In this document: piece after piece, positions 1 to 9,222 of the stretch
Layout of the letters: each line of letters begins with the position of its first letter
Numbering within the stretch: position 1 is the first letter of the stretch
From: Oliverpabstia intestinalis
GTDB taxonomy: Bacteria; Bacillota; Clostridia; Lachnospirales; Lachnospiraceae
NCBI RefSeq assembly: GCF_009696065.1
Contig: NZ_VUMS01000003.1
Span: 1 to 64,000, forward strand
DNA length: 64,000 nt
Reading direction: 5' to 3'
Position numbers and translations under genes: made by a program
The notes under the pieces: generated by a model
The model's database searches: none
The model's input: only the letters and a program-made list of their open reading frames with translations
What the model was told of the DNA's origin: nothing

Positions 1-153
1 TTTCTTGGATGTATGGTTTATAGTTTCTCGTCAACTCTATTATACCATATCCGGTGAGGGGTTATTTGTTTTTTGCAGTTAAAAAATGCCGTATTTATGC
101 GGCTTGTGGCGTTTCGCAAACGACTAATATAAAGAATGGAAGGAGGGATAGCG

Positions 154-699
154 ATGAGTAGTGTAAAAAATGGTAAGAAGAAAGATATAAAAATTATTCT
201 ATTGGGTATTCTGGTGGGACTTGTTGTGTGTGGCGCAGGAATTTATGGTGTGGTCTCAAGCCGGATAGCAAGCCATGAGTATAAAAACAGTACGGATATT
301 CGGGAGGTTTCGGCTGTTGTCGGATATTGCAGAGAAGTCGTAAATAAAGACAAGGATGAGGATGGATATCATCGTGAAAGAGAATTACGGGAATACAGAG
401 TGAAAGTCACTTTTGAGATCGATGGAGAAACCTACCAAGACAGAGACACCGTATACTGCCGGAACGATGAGGAGATCAATACAGGGGACGAGATCGACGT
501 GGAAGTTTACAGAACGTCAAAAGGAAAATATAAGATTGCGCCGGACAGAGATCCCCTGGAATTCTTGTTCTGCTGTGTAGCTATTATCCTTGGAGCAGGT
601 TTTGCAGCGATCTTCATAGCCGAGATGTTCGAGAAAGAACCGGAAAACGGTGAAGAATCAGAAAAAAAGAAAAATAAGGATAAAAATAGAAATAGATAA
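154..699 (+). CDS. DUF3592-like two-helix membrane protein
   Basis: Function unknown. The 181-residue protein has a hydrophobic helix at about residues 12-34, a polar extracytoplasmic-type domain at about 50-130 rich in acidic residues and containing two cysteines, a second helix at about 134-157, and a Lys/Glu-rich cytoplasmic tail. This helix-domain-helix layout resembles DUF3592 membrane proteins. An ATG lies six codons upstream at 136, but the strong Shine-Dalgarno GGAGGG at about 141 sits at the right distance from the ATG at 154, so 154 is taken as the start. The next gene begins 20 bp downstream and is also a membrane protein, so the two are probably cotranscribed. No confident promoter is seen in 1-153. 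Confidence 0.75.
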   Translation: MSSVKNGKKKDIKIILLGILVGLVVCGAGIYGVVSSRIASHEYKNSTDIREVSAVVGYCREVVNKDKDEDGYHRERELREYRVKVTFEIDGETYQDRDTVYCRNDEEINTGDEIDVEVYRTSKGKYKIAPDRDPLEFLFCCVAIILGAGFAAIFIAEMFEKEPENGEESEKKKNKDKNRNR

Positions 700-719
700 C
701 ATGAAATGGGAGGCGACAT

Positions 720-1793
720 ATGGGACTATCAGATGCATCGTGGTTTGCTGCAACAGTTGCCATTTTGTTAGGGATTTATATCGGTGAACGGATACTGGAT
801 ATCGATTTTTCTGTTTTTCTGGCAAAAAACCGGAAAAAGGGGAAAATAAAAAGAATGATGGAACAGCGCGGCGATACCACTCTTCAAAAGTCAGGGATAC
901 GCCGTGATATAAGGAAAGCCTTCGAGAGAATCCTGATTTCCACTGAAGATGGGAAAATCCGTTATGAGAATTATCGAAAACATGCCTATCTTCGGATCCT
1001 TCAGTCTCGGCATATCCGAAACTCAGATCGTGTCCAGAAGAAAAAAAGTTATTATTCCACCGTACAGAAAATCATCTGTCCATCCTGTGGAGCGTCGGTG
1101 GAACTGACCGGTCAGCAGGTGGTCTGTGAGTACTGCGGAGGTGTGATCCGAAGCGAGTTTTATGACTGGCAGACGGAAAGATTTGAGGTATATGAGCGAA
1201 TAGGAACAAATCTTCAGCGTGCATTGCTTTTGACAGGGGCTATGGGAATCGTGTATGTCTGCGTATTTTTGTGCCTGTATATGATCGAGGATACAGAAGT
1301 TTCCCTGACAGCTGGTGTTGGTGCAGCTCTTCTGGTTTTTGTGCTGATCCTGGTATCCAATCAGTTTTTCCGAAACAGACAGGAAAAGATGGCGGACTCC
1401 ATAGTAAGATACTCGGAGAATTATCTCAGGTCCTGTATCGGTGATGCCATTTATAACGAAACAGAATCGGATGAACTGATGGATTATGGAATCGGAAATA
1501 TCACGTTAAAGAAAGTGGTCAACACAGAAGATATTACAAAAATAAAAGTAAAAGTCTGTGCAAGCGAGACCTATTTGCCAGATAGAAGAAATCCATATAC
1601 GAAAAAAGTGAAGCGAACACTTATCATGCAAAGAGCCCGTTACCCGGAAAGAAGAAGAGAAGACGGCGTTTTCTTCATGGAGAAAGAATGTCCATCCTGT
1701 GGAGCCAACTTTGTACCGGATGAGAATCATTGCTGCTCCTTCTGTGGATACAGCCTGAAGAGTGACAATTCCAAATGGATTTTGGTAAAATAG
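720..1793 (+). CDS. Zinc-ribbon membrane protein, TIM44-like
   Basis: A 357-residue protein of unknown role with an N-terminal helix (about residues 7-25), a basic cytoplasmic stretch, a first zinc ribbon near residues 118-140 (CPSC...CEYC), two adjacent helices at about 168-213, a TIM44/Tim44-like soluble region at about 215-320, and a second zinc ribbon near the C-terminus (CPSC...CSFC). Proteins with this mix are usually annotated as zinc-ribbon or TIM44-like domain proteins of Firmicutes. The paired CxxC knuckles are seen directly; the TIM44 similarity is inferred from layout and composition. It follows the DUF3592-like gene by 20 bp and ends just before the 3' side of a convergent tRNA gene. 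Confidence 0.75.
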   Translation: MGLSDASWFAATVAILLGIYIGERILDIDFSVFLAKNRKKGKIKRMMEQRGDTTLQKSGIRRDIRKAFERILISTEDGKIRYENYRKHAYLRILQSRHIRNSDRVQKKKSYYSTVQKIICPSCGASVELTGQQVVCEYCGGVIRSEFYDWQTERFEVYERIGTNLQRALLLTGAMGIVYVCVFLCLYMIEDTEVSLTAGVGAALLVFVLILVSNQFFRNRQEKMADSIVRYSENYLRSCIGDAIYNETESDELMDYGIGNITLKKVVNTEDITKIKVKVCASETYLPDRRNPYTKKVKRTLIMQRARYPERRREDGVFFMEKECPSCGANFVPDENHCCSFCGYSLKSDNSKWILVK

Positions 1794-1806
1794 AAGAAAA
1801 AAATAG

Positions 1807-1890
1807 TGCAGGAAGCGGGACTTGAACCCGCACGATATTGCTACCACAGGCACCTGAAGCCTGCGCGTCTGCCAATTCCGCCATTCCTGC
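1807..1890 (-). tRNA. tRNA-Leu(CAG), copy 1
   Basis: Read on the minus strand, a seven-pair acceptor stem (GCAGGAA with TTCCTGC), a type II variable arm, a GGTTCAAGTCC T-loop region and an anticodon loop TTCAGGT give a Leu tRNA with anticodon CAG, decoding CUG. The discriminator is A. The next bases are CTA, so CCA is not encoded. A T-run follows immediately and probably ends transcription. An identical gene lies 305 bp away. Confidence 0.95.
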
Positions 1891-1935
1891 ACAACTTTTA
1901 ATTATGAAATTCTGTATGTCTCATCGACAAAATAT

Positions 1936-1964
1936 ACTATACATGAAATTGTTGAAGTTGTCAA
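1936..1964 (-). promoter_or_regulatory. Promoter of tRNA-Leu copy 1
   Basis: On the minus strand a perfect -35 box TTGACA (1959-1964) is separated by 17 bp from TATAGT (1936-1941), about 45 bp upstream of the mature tRNA 5' end. Confidence 0.88.
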
Positions 1965-2111
1965 CACTTTTCTGATAAAAAAGACAATTTATGTTAGGAA
2001 TACGTGGACAGGAATCCGGAAAGGATATTGTGTGAAAAGTTGTATTATCTGGACCAAGGGAAGGGTATGATAGATAGAAACATGAGAGAACAGATCTGCA
2101 TAAAAAAATAG

Positions 2112-2195
2112 TGCAGGAAGCGGGACTTGAACCCGCACGATATTGCTACCACAGGCACCTGAAGCCTGCGCGTCTGCCAATTCCGCCATTCCTGC
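2112..2195 (-). tRNA. tRNA-Leu(CAG), copy 2
   Basis: Identical in sequence to the copy at 1807-1890, with the same anticodon CAG and the same uncoded CCA and downstream T-run. It has its own promoter, so the two genes are separate transcription units rather than one polycistronic tRNA transcript. Confidence 0.95.
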
Positions 2196-2244
2196 ACAAC
2201 TTTTAATTATGAAATTGTTTGCCGCTTCGTCAGCGACAAGTGAT

Positions 2245-2273
2245 ACTATACAGTATAAAACACGAAGTGTCAA
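2245..2273 (-). promoter_or_regulatory. Promoter of tRNA-Leu copy 2
   Basis: Minus-strand -35 TTGACA (2268-2273), 17-bp spacer, -10 TATAGT (2245-2250). Both boxes match those of copy 1 although the spacer is different. Confidence 0.88.
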
Positions 2274-2341
2274 TACTTTTTTATAAAAAAGATTAAAAAA
2301 TATTTCTCCTGCAGAAAGCGACACTTTTCTAAAATAGAGTA

Positions 2342-2370
2342 TTGAAATGAAAAAGACTTTGTGGTAAAAT
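2342..2370 (+). promoter_or_regulatory. carA promoter
   Basis: TTGAAA (2342-2347), 17-bp spacer, TAAAAT (2365-2370). The predicted transcript would begin near 2377 and meet a terminator hairpin almost at once. Confidence 0.7.
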
Positions 2371-2387
2371 TTCTAAGATTACGCAAG

Positions 2388-2421
2388 GGGGAGTGATTTC
2401 ACAGGAAATTTCTCCCTTTTT
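2388..2421 (+). terminator. Early terminator (attenuator) in the carA leader
   Basis: A GGGAG/CTCCC stem with an inner GATTTC/GAAATT helix and an ACAG loop is followed by a T-run. It lies between the predicted carA promoter and the carA start, with no gene on this strand upstream, so it is probably a conditional attenuator rather than the end of another transcript. Confidence 0.72.
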
Positions 2422-2483
2422 ATGCGGAAAAAGATATAAACAGGCTGTAAACAGCCTACATAAGAAAAAAGAAAGGAAACGGA

Positions 2484-3560
2484 ATGATGAAAGCTTTTTT
2501 AATACTTGAAGATGGACATGTATTTACCGGAACCAGCATTGGAGCCAAAAAAGAAGTCATCAGCGAGATCGTATTCAATACTTCCATGACAGGTTATCTG
2601 GAAGTACTGACAGACCCGTCTTACGCAGGACAGGCTGTATGTATGACTTATCCGCTGATCGGCAATTACGGTATTTGCTATGAGGATACGGAGTCTTTGA
2701 GACCATGGCCGGATGGATATATTGTAAGAGAACTTTCCAGAACACCAAGCAATTTCCGGTGTGAAGATACAATTCAGAACTTTCTGAAACGATTTGACAT
2801 TCCGGGAATCGCAGGGATCGATACCCGCGCTCTGACCAGAATCCTGAGAGAAAAAGGAACCATGAATGGTATGATCACAACGGATGAAAATTATGATCTG
2901 GATGCTATCATTCCGAGACTGAAAGCATATACTACAGGAAAAGTAGTGGAGAAAGTAACCTGCTCCGAAAAGACCGTGCTGAAAGGCAGCGGAAAGAAAG
3001 TAGCCCTTCTGGATCTGGGTGCAAAAAACAATATCGCAAAATCTCTGAATCAGAGAGGATGCGAGGTAACCATTTATCCGGCATCCACCACAGCAGAAGA
3101 GATCCTGGCTGCAAACCCGGACGGTATCATGCTCTCCAACGGCCCTGGAGACCCGAAGGAGTGTACGGAAGTGATCAAAGAGATCCGTAAATTATATGAA
3201 TCCGACACACCGATCTTTGCAATCTGTCTGGGACATCAGCTGATGGCACTGGCAACCGGTGCGGATACCCATAAGATGAAATACGGTCACAGAGGAGGCA
3301 ATCATCCGGTAAAAGATCTGGAAACCGGAAGAGTGTATATTTCTTCTCAGAACCACGGATATGTGGTAGACACCGACAATCTGGATCCGAAAGTTGCCGT
3401 TCCGGCATTTATCAATGTCAACGACGGAACCAACGAAGGACTGAAATATACAGGAAAAAATATTTTTACAGTACAGTTCCATCCGGAAGCATGCCCGGGG
3501 CCACAGGATTCCGGTTATCTGTTTGACCGGTTTATCAAAATGATGGGAGGAGAAGAGTAA
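2484..3560 (+). CDS. carA: Carbamoyl-phosphate synthase small subunit
   Basis: Glutaminase subunit that releases ammonia from glutamine and feeds it to CarB for carbamoyl phosphate, the precursor of pyrimidines and arginine. The 358-residue length is normal. An N-terminal CPSase small-chain domain is followed by a class I glutamine amidotransferase domain with the nucleophile Cys248 in ICLGHQL and a C-terminal HPE catalytic pair. The Shine-Dalgarno GAAAGG precedes two adjacent ATGs; the first is used here. The stop overlaps the carB start by one base, giving tight coupling. A promoter and early terminator lie upstream. Confidence 0.97.
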   Translation: MMKAFLILEDGHVFTGTSIGAKKEVISEIVFNTSMTGYLEVLTDPSYAGQAVCMTYPLIGNYGICYEDTESLRPWPDGYIVRELSRTPSNFRCEDTIQNFLKRFDIPGIAGIDTRALTRILREKGTMNGMITTDENYDLDAIIPRLKAYTTGKVVEKVTCSEKTVLKGSGKKVALLDLGAKNNIAKSLNQRGCEVTIYPASTTAEEILAANPDGIMLSNGPGDPKECTEVIKEIRKLYESDTPIFAICLGHQLMALATGADTHKMKYGHRGGNHPVKDLETGRVYISSQNHGYVVDTDNLDPKVAVPAFINVNDGTNEGLKYTGKNIFTVQFHPEACPGPQDSGYLFDRFIKMMGGEE

Positions 3561-6500
3561 TGCCAAAAAATCCAGAGATTAAAAAAGTACTGATGATTGG
3601 CTCAGGTCCGATTGTCATCGGCCAGGCAGCAGAATTTGACTATGCGGGAACACAGGCCTGCCGTTCTCTGAAAGAAGAGGGCGTGGAAGTTGTCCTGTTA
3701 AACTCTAACCCGGCAACCATCATGACCGATAAAGATATCGCTGATAAAGTTTATATCGAGCCGCTGACTGTAGAAGTTGTGGAGCAGCTGATCCTGAAAG
3801 AAAAACCGGACAGCGTACTTCCGACACTGGGTGGTCAGGCAGGACTGAACCTGGCGATGGAACTGGAAGAGAGAGGATTCTTAAAAGAACATAATGTAAG
3901 ACTGATCGGTACTACTTCCCAGACAATTAAAAAAGCAGAAGACCGTCAGGAATTCAAAGATACCATGGAAAAAATCGGTGAACCGGTTGCAGCTTCCCTG
4001 GTGGTTACAACCGTAGAGGACGGTATTGCATTTACCAATACGATCGGTTATCCGGTTGTTCTTCGTCCGGCTTATACGCTGGGTGGAAGCGGCGGTGGTA
4101 TCGCTCATAACGAAGCGGAACTGATCGAGATTCTGGAAAATGGTCTGCGTCTTTCCCGTGTGGGCGAGGTTCTGGTAGAAAGATGTATCGCCGGATGGAA
4201 AGAAATCGAGTACGAAGTAATGCGTGACAGTGCAGGCAACTGCATCACCGTTTGTAATATGGAAAACCTGGATCCGGTTGGTGTACATACCGGTGACAGT
4301 ATCGTTGTGGCACCGTCGCAGACACTGGGGGATAAAGAATATCAGATGCTGAGAACTTCCGCACTGAATATTATCACAGAGCTGGGCATCACCGGTGGAT
4401 GTAACGTACAGTATGCGCTGAATCCGGACAGCTTCGAATACTGTGTCATCGAGGTAAATCCGCGAGTATCCCGTTCTTCCGCACTGGCAAGTAAGGCAAC
4501 CGGATACCCGATCGCAAAAGTAGCTGCAAAGATCGCTCTGGGCTATACCCTGGATGAGATCCCGAATGCTATTACCGGAAAAACTTATGCAAGTTTCGAG
4601 CCGATGTTAGACTACTGTGTTGTCAAGATCCCGCGTCTGCCATTTGATAAATTTATCAGTGCAAAACGTACCCTGACCACACAGATGAAAGCCACCGGTG
4701 AAGTTATGAGTATCTGCAATAACTTTGAAGGTGCGTTGATGAAAGCCATTCGTTCCCTGGAACAGCATGTAGACAGCCTGATGTCCTACGATTTTTCCAA
4801 TCTGTCCAGAGAAGAGATGTTGGAAGCTCTTCATATTGTAGATGATATGAGAATCTGGAGAATTGCACAGGCGATCCGTATCGGAATTTCTCAGGAAGAG
4901 ATCCATGAGATCACCAAGATCGATCTGTGGTTTATCGATAAGATCGCGATCCTGACCGAGATGGAATATGCGTTGAAGACCAGAGAACTGGACGAAGATC
5001 TGTTGAGAGAAGCAAAACGCATGGAATTTCCGGATTATGTGATTGCAAAACTGAACGGAAAGACAGAAGAAACGGTAAAAGAAATGCGTAAAACATACGG
5101 TATCACCGCAGCTTACAAGATGGTAGATACCTGTGCCGCTGAGTTTGCAGCCACCACACCGTATTATTACTCTGTATATGGCGGAGAAAATGAAGCAGAA
5201 CGCACATCGGACAAGAAAAAGGTTCTGGTACTTGGTTCCGGCCCGATCCGTATCGGACAGGGTATCGAGTTCGACTTCTGTTCTGTACACTGTACCTGGG
5301 CCTTTGCAAAAGAAGGTTATGAGACCATCATTATTAATAACAACCCGGAAACTGTAAGTACAGACTTTGATATCGCTGACAAACTGTATTTTGAGCCGCT
5401 GACACCGGAAGATGTGGAAAACATCGTAAATATCGAGAAACCGGACGGAGCAGTGGTGCAGTTCGGTGGACAGACCGCTATCAAACTGACTGAGGCACTG
5501 ATGAAGATGGGTGTGCCGATCCTCGGAACATCCGCAGAAAATGTAGATGCAGCCGAAGACCGTGAGCTGTTTGATGAGATCCTGGAACAGTGCCAGATCC
5601 CGAGACCAAAGGGACAGACCGTATTTACCGCTGAAGAGGCTAAGAAAGCTGCCAACGAACTGGGTTATCCGGTTCTGGTTCGCCCTTCTTACGTTCTGGG
5701 TGGTCAGGGTATGCAGATCGCGATCAACGATGAAGATGTGGAACAGTATATCGGTATCATCAACCGGATCGCACAGGAACATCCGATCCTGGTCGACAAA
5801 TACCTGGTAGGTAAAGAAATCGAGGTTGATGCGGTATGCGACGGCGAAGACATCGTGATCCCGGGTATCATGGAGCATATCGAGAGAGCCGGTATCCATT
5901 CCGGAGACAGTATCTCTGTATATCCGGCACAGACCATCAGCAAGACTGCAAAAGCTACCATCGAAGAATACACCAAACGTCTGGCAAAAGCACTGCATGT
6001 CATCGGTATGATCAATATTCAGTTTATCGTATGTGGTGAAGAAGTCTATGTCATCGAGGTTAATCCACGTTCCAGCCGTACCGTTCCGTACATCAGCAAG
6101 GTAACCGGTATCCCGATCGTTCCTCTGGCAGCAAAAGCCATCATGGGATACAAACTGAAAGATATGGGTTATACACCGGGACTGCAGCCGGAAGCAAAAT
6201 ATTTTGCGATCAAGATGCCGGTATTCTCCTTCGAGAAGATCCGTGGTGCGGATATCAGTCTTGGACCGGAGATGAAGTCCACCGGTGAGTGCCTGGGTAT
6301 CGCAGAAAGCTTCAACGAAGCACTGTACAAAGCATTCCTTGGCGCAGGTATCAATCTGCCGAAACATAAAAATATGATCATGACCGTTCGTGATGAGGAT
6401 AAAGAGGAGGCAGTTGAGATCGGAAAACGGTTTGAAGCACTGGGTTACCGCATCTATGCAACCAGAAATACAGCTAAAACGCTGCAGGAAGCCGGCGTAA

Positions 6501-6757
6501 AAGCAATCCGTACCAATAAGCTCGAACAGCCGTCACCAAACCTGATGGACCTGATTCTGGGTCACAAGATCGATCTGGTCATCGATACACCTTCTCAGGG
6601 TGTGGAACACGCAAAAGACGGTTTCCTGATCCGAAGAAATGCTATCGAGACAGGTGTTAACGTTCTGACCGCTATGGATACAGCCAAAGCACTGGTAACC
6701 AGTCTGGAAAATACAGATCTGAACAGGCTTACGCTGATTGATATCGCACAGATCTAA
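3560..6757 (+). CDS. carB: Carbamoyl-phosphate synthase large subunit
   Basis: Synthetase subunit: two ATP-grasp halves, about residues 1-400 (carboxyphosphate) and 550-930 (carbamate phosphorylation), an oligomerisation region between them, and a C-terminal MGS-like allosteric domain from about 940. The 1065-residue length is typical. Both halves carry the repeated VLGSGP/MIGSGP-type N-terminal motif and glycine-rich LGGSGGG and LGGQG loops. Its ATG shares a base with the carA stop. Long antisense open frames inside it are by-products of its codon use, not genes. Confidence 0.97.
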   Translation: MPKNPEIKKVLMIGSGPIVIGQAAEFDYAGTQACRSLKEEGVEVVLLNSNPATIMTDKDIADKVYIEPLTVEVVEQLILKEKPDSVLPTLGGQAGLNLAMELEERGFLKEHNVRLIGTTSQTIKKAEDRQEFKDTMEKIGEPVAASLVVTTVEDGIAFTNTIGYPVVLRPAYTLGGSGGGIAHNEAELIEILENGLRLSRVGEVLVERCIAGWKEIEYEVMRDSAGNCITVCNMENLDPVGVHTGDSIVVAPSQTLGDKEYQMLRTSALNIITELGITGGCNVQYALNPDSFEYCVIEVNPRVSRSSALASKATGYPIAKVAAKIALGYTLDEIPNAITGKTYASFEPMLDYCVVKIPRLPFDKFISAKRTLTTQMKATGEVMSICNNFEGALMKAIRSLEQHVDSLMSYDFSNLSREEMLEALHIVDDMRIWRIAQAIRIGISQEEIHEITKIDLWFIDKIAILTEMEYALKTRELDEDLLREAKRMEFPDYVIAKLNGKTEETVKEMRKTYGITAAYKMVDTCAAEFAATTPYYYSVYGGENEAERTSDKKKVLVLGSGPIRIGQGIEFDFCSVHCTWAFAKEGYETIIINNNPETVSTDFDIADKLYFEPLTPEDVENIVNIEKPDGAVVQFGGQTAIKLTEALMKMGVPILGTSAENVDAAEDRELFDEILEQCQIPRPKGQTVFTAEEAKKAANELGYPVLVRPSYVLGGQGMQIAINDEDVEQYIGIINRIAQEHPILVDKYLVGKEIEVDAVCDGEDIVIPGIMEHIERAGIHSGDSISVYPAQTISKTAKATIEEYTKRLAKALHVIGMINIQFIVCGEEVYVIEVNPRSSRTVPYISKVTGIPIVPLAAKAIMGYKLKDMGYTPGLQPEAKYFAIKMPVFSFEKIRGADISLGPEMKSTGECLGIAESFNEALYKAFLGAGINLPKHKNMIMTVRDEDKEEAVEIGKRFEALGYRIYATRNTAKTLQEAGVKAIRTNKLEQPSPNLMDLILGHKIDLVIDTPSQGVEHAKDGFLIRRNAIETGVNVLTAMDTAKALVTSLENTDLNRLTLIDIAQI

Positions 6758-6771
6758 ATAAAGGGGAAAAT

Positions 6772-7662
6772 ATGGATATTATCGAATTACTGAAAGTAAT
6801 TTTTCTCGGTATTGTGGAGGGAATCACCGAATGGCTTCCTGTAAGCAGTACCGGCCATATGATCCTGGTGGATCAGTTTATGAAACTGAAAGTCAGTGAG
6901 GAATTCTGGCAGATGTTCCTTGTGGTCATCCAGCTGGGAGCCGTACTGGCGGTTGTGGTACTGGATTTTAAAAAATTATGGCCATTTCATAAAAATGATC
7001 CGTCCAGAGAGAGTAACTGGAACTATATCAGTACGAATGAGCGCATCGGGAAATTACAGAAATTTGCAGACAAATACATCAACATGAATAAGATCGTGCT
7101 GTGGTTAAAGATTCTGGTATCTTGTGTGCCGGCAATCATCGTGGCACTTCCGTTTAACAACTGGATCGAGAAAACATTCATGAATTACTGGGTCGTTTCC
7201 GTGATGCTGATCGTATACGGTGTACTGTTTATTGTTATCGAAAACTACAATAAAAGCCGGAAGCCCAGCAGAACAAAGCTCAGTGATATTTCTTTCAAAG
7301 ATGCACTGTTTATCGGAATCTTCCAGTTGCTTGCCCTGATTCCGGGTACTTCCCGTTCCGGTGCAACCATCATCGGAGGTATTCTCCTCGGCATGAGCAG
7401 AAAACTGGCAGCGGAATATACCTTTTTCCTTGCCATCCCGGTTATGTTTGGAGCAAGCTTTCTGAAACTGATAAAATTTGGTCTGCATTTTACCGGAACA
7501 GAGGTTGTGTATCTGCTGCTTGGTATGGTTGTCGCTTTTGGCGTTTCCATTGCAGCAATCAAGTTCCTGATGGGTTATATCAAGAAACACGATTTCAAGG
7601 TATTTGGATGGTACCGGATCGCTCTTGGTGTTGTGGTACTTGCTTATTTCCTGCTTGCATAA
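6772..7662 (+). CDS. uppP: Undecaprenyl-diphosphatase (BacA type)
   Basis: Integral membrane phosphatase that recycles undecaprenyl pyrophosphate to the lipid carrier for peptidoglycan and wall polymers; it can confer bacitracin tolerance. The 296 residues carry the family signatures: [17 protein letters not shown] near residue 14, with the catalytic Glu/Ser region, and PGTSRSG near residue 191 with the essential Arg. Several hydrophobic helices span the length. It starts 14 bp after carB with AAAGGGG as ribosome binding site, so it is probably read from the carAB transcript although the pathways are unrelated. Confidence 0.95.
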   Translation: MDIIELLKVIFLGIVEGITEWLPVSSTGHMILVDQFMKLKVSEEFWQMFLVVIQLGAVLAVVVLDFKKLWPFHKNDPSRESNWNYISTNERIGKLQKFADKYINMNKIVLWLKILVSCVPAIIVALPFNNWIEKTFMNYWVVSVMLIVYGVLFIVIENYNKSRKPSRTKLSDISFKDALFIGIFQLLALIPGTSRSGATIIGGILLGMSRKLAAEYTFFLAIPVMFGASFLKLIKFGLHFTGTEVVYLLLGMVVAFGVSIAAIKFLMGYIKKHDFKVFGWYRIALGVVVLAYFLLA

Positions 7663-7698
7663 AGTAGAAAACAGGAATAAACTAACGATAGAGGTGTT

Positions 7699-7811
7699 GA
7701 TCTGTAACAGAAACCGGTATCGGCAGATCATAAACCGAAACCCATGTCTGTATGGAATTCGGTAAATACCGTGACAGTGACGGGTGAAATTCGCAAAAGG
7801 TATTTTTACCC
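7699..7811 (+). other. Structured leader upstream of arcC
   Basis: Between uppP and arcC lie four possible hairpins: GATCTG/CAGATC (7699-7729), ACCGAA/TTCGGT (7734-7763), CCGT/ACGG (7769-7783) and GGGTGAAA with TTTTTACCC (7782-7811). The last two share bases and cannot form together. I do not recognise a known riboswitch consensus. This is a fold noted by eye, without energy calculation. Confidence 0.35.
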
Positions 7812-7844
7812 GATTATGTATGAGAGAAAGTAAGAGGGCGTAAC

Positions 7845-8774
7845 ATGGAGAAGAAGAAAGTTGTCATTGCTCTGGGACACCGGGCACTTGGTAATACGTT
7901 GCCGGAGCAGAAAGAAGCTACAAAAAGAACTGCAAAAATCATTGCGCAGCTGGTAAAAGAGGGCGCAGAGGTCGTGATTTCTCACAGTAATGCACCCCAG
8001 GTGGGTATGATCCATATGGCAATGAATGAATTCGGAAAGTATCATCCGGATTATACATACGCACCAATGTCCGTGTGTTCTGCCATGAGCCAGGGGTATA
8101 TCGGATACGACTTGCAGAATGCGATCCGTGCAGAACTGATGAAAGAAGGTATCTACAAACCGGTATCCACGATCCTGACACAGGTAACCGTAGACACGTA
8201 TGACGAAGCTTTTGCTGAACCTGTTAAAGTCATCGGACGTGTGCTGAATGAGCAGGAAGCGGAAGAGGAAGAAAATAAGGGTAATTACGTTACCAAGATC
8301 GGTGATGGTTACCGCCGAATCGTAGCCGCACCGAAGCCACAGAAGATCGTGGAGATCGATGCGATCCGTGCACTGCTTGATGCCGGACAGATCGTTATCG
8401 CCTGCGGCGGTGGCGGAATCCCGGTTCTGGAGCAGGGTACGGAACTGAAGGGCGCAAGTGCGGTTATTGAGAAAGATTATACCAGCGGTCGTCTGGCAGA
8501 ACAGTTGGATGCAGATGAACTGCTGATCCTGACCAGTGTGGAGAAGGTTTCTGTGAATTTCCACAAGCAGGATGAGGAAGAACTGGGCGAGATTTCTGTT
8601 GCACAGGCGAAAGAATATATGGCTGAGGGACAGTTCGAAGCCAACACCATGCTGCCGAAGATCCAGGCTTCTGTCGAGTTCGTGGAACAGGGCGAAGGAA
8701 AGAAGGCTGTGATTACTTCAATCGATAAGGCTGTGGATGCGTACCTTGGACGGACGGGTACAGTGATCTGCTAA
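7845..8774 (+). CDS. arcC: Carbamate kinase
   Basis: Reversible ADP + carbamoyl phosphate to ATP + carbamate, normally the ATP-yielding last step of arginine or agmatine deiminase pathways. The 309 residues cover the whole amino-acid-kinase fold: N-terminal ALGHRALGN loop, HSNAPQVG substrate loop, the SVCSAMSQGYIGYDLQN region, and the ACGGGGIPV nucleotide motif. The GH and SNAPQVG variants replace the classical GGNA and GNGPQVG. I believe they are common in clostridial ArcC, so not a sign of inactivity. No arcA, arcB or arginine antiporter lies next to it. A strong terminator follows. Confidence 0.92.
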   Translation: MEKKKVVIALGHRALGNTLPEQKEATKRTAKIIAQLVKEGAEVVISHSNAPQVGMIHMAMNEFGKYHPDYTYAPMSVCSAMSQGYIGYDLQNAIRAELMKEGIYKPVSTILTQVTVDTYDEAFAEPVKVIGRVLNEQEAEEEENKGNYVTKIGDGYRRIVAAPKPQKIVEIDAIRALLDAGQIVIACGGGGIPVLEQGTELKGASAVIEKDYTSGRLAEQLDADELLILTSVEKVSVNFHKQDEEELGEISVAQAKEYMAEGQFEANTMLPKIQASVEFVEQGEGKKAVITSIDKAVDAYLGRTGTVIC

Positions 8775-8797
8775 GAGCGTATATTCCTTTTTTATAA

Positions 8798-8847
8798 AAG
8801 AGCTATCGTTTTCAAAATGAAGTGTTTTGAAGACGGTAGTTCTTTTT
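8798..8847 (+). terminator. arcC intrinsic terminator
   Basis: A long near-perfect stem (AAGAGCTATCGTTTTCAAAA with its complement, a seven-base loop) runs directly into a T-run, 24 bp after the arcC stop. Confidence 0.9.
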
Positions 8848-8889
8848 GATTTTCAAGGGGAATACATTATCAGTTTTAGCCAATATCAG

Positions 8890-9097
8890 CCGGAGAAGGG
8901 GACGGGCGGGAGCGGGGAGGGAAGGGGCGAACGCACTGGTGGGCGGTTAGGGGAAACTTTGAGATCCGACGCTTACATAGGCTTTCGCGAGGGTCAGCTG
9001 ACCCTCGTGAATAATAGCCGGAGTTAGCGGCTAGCTCAAAGTTCCCCTGCCCACGCGTCGTCCCTCCCTCCCCGCTCCCGCCCGTCCCCTTCTCCGG
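8890..9097. repeat. Giant foldback element, copy A
   Basis: A 208-bp near-palindrome. The outer arms 8890-8922 and 9065-9097 are perfect 33-bp inverted repeats, very G-rich on one side. The interior has further helices (GGGGAA/TTCCCC, TTTGAG/CTCAAA, CGCTTAC/GTTAGCG with one mismatch) and closes on a perfect 20-bp palindrome at 8988-9007 centred on GGGTCAGCTGACCC. The core, but not the arms, recurs at 38648-38815. No protein is encoded convincingly. Confidence 0.88.
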
Positions 9098-9145
9098 CGT
9101 CCGCCTCATAACCATTTCCCCGCAAAATCCCATCCCCCTCTTCTT

Positions 9146-9174
9146 TTTTTGTGCAAAATATGCTATTCTATAAA
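9146..9174 (+). promoter_or_regulatory. Candidate murE promoter
   Basis: TTTTTG (9146-9151), 17-bp spacer, TATAAA (9169-9174), 48 bp upstream of the murE ATG. The -35 box is weak, but the preceding terminator and foldback element mean murE needs a promoter in this interval. Confidence 0.45.
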
Positions 9175-9222
9175 TATCTATGGGCAATTGACCTGCCCGC
9201 GATCCAAAGGAGGTTGAAGTTG

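Larger units (their letters stand above)
1797..2216. repeat. 115-bp direct duplication carrying tRNA-Leu
   Basis: Positions 1797-1911 and 2102-2216 are identical over 115 bp. Each copy holds a whole tRNA-Leu gene, the A-run (T-run on the minus strand) at its 3' side and about 20 bp of its 5' leader. The sequence beyond diverges, including the promoter spacers, so the copies are either an old duplication kept uniform by gene conversion or a duplication of the tRNA unit only. Confidence 0.9.

Noticed and set aside
1506-2324. Minus-strand open frames spanning the tRNA-Leu region, sharing a repeated peptide
   Set aside because: The repeated peptide is simply the translated tRNA gene; the tRNA fold and promoters explain the sequence.
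4607-6367. 586-codon open frame antisense to carB
   Set aside because: It is a codon-bias shadow; carB is intact on the other strand, and the antisense product has no domain and an odd Phe/His/Cys-rich composition.
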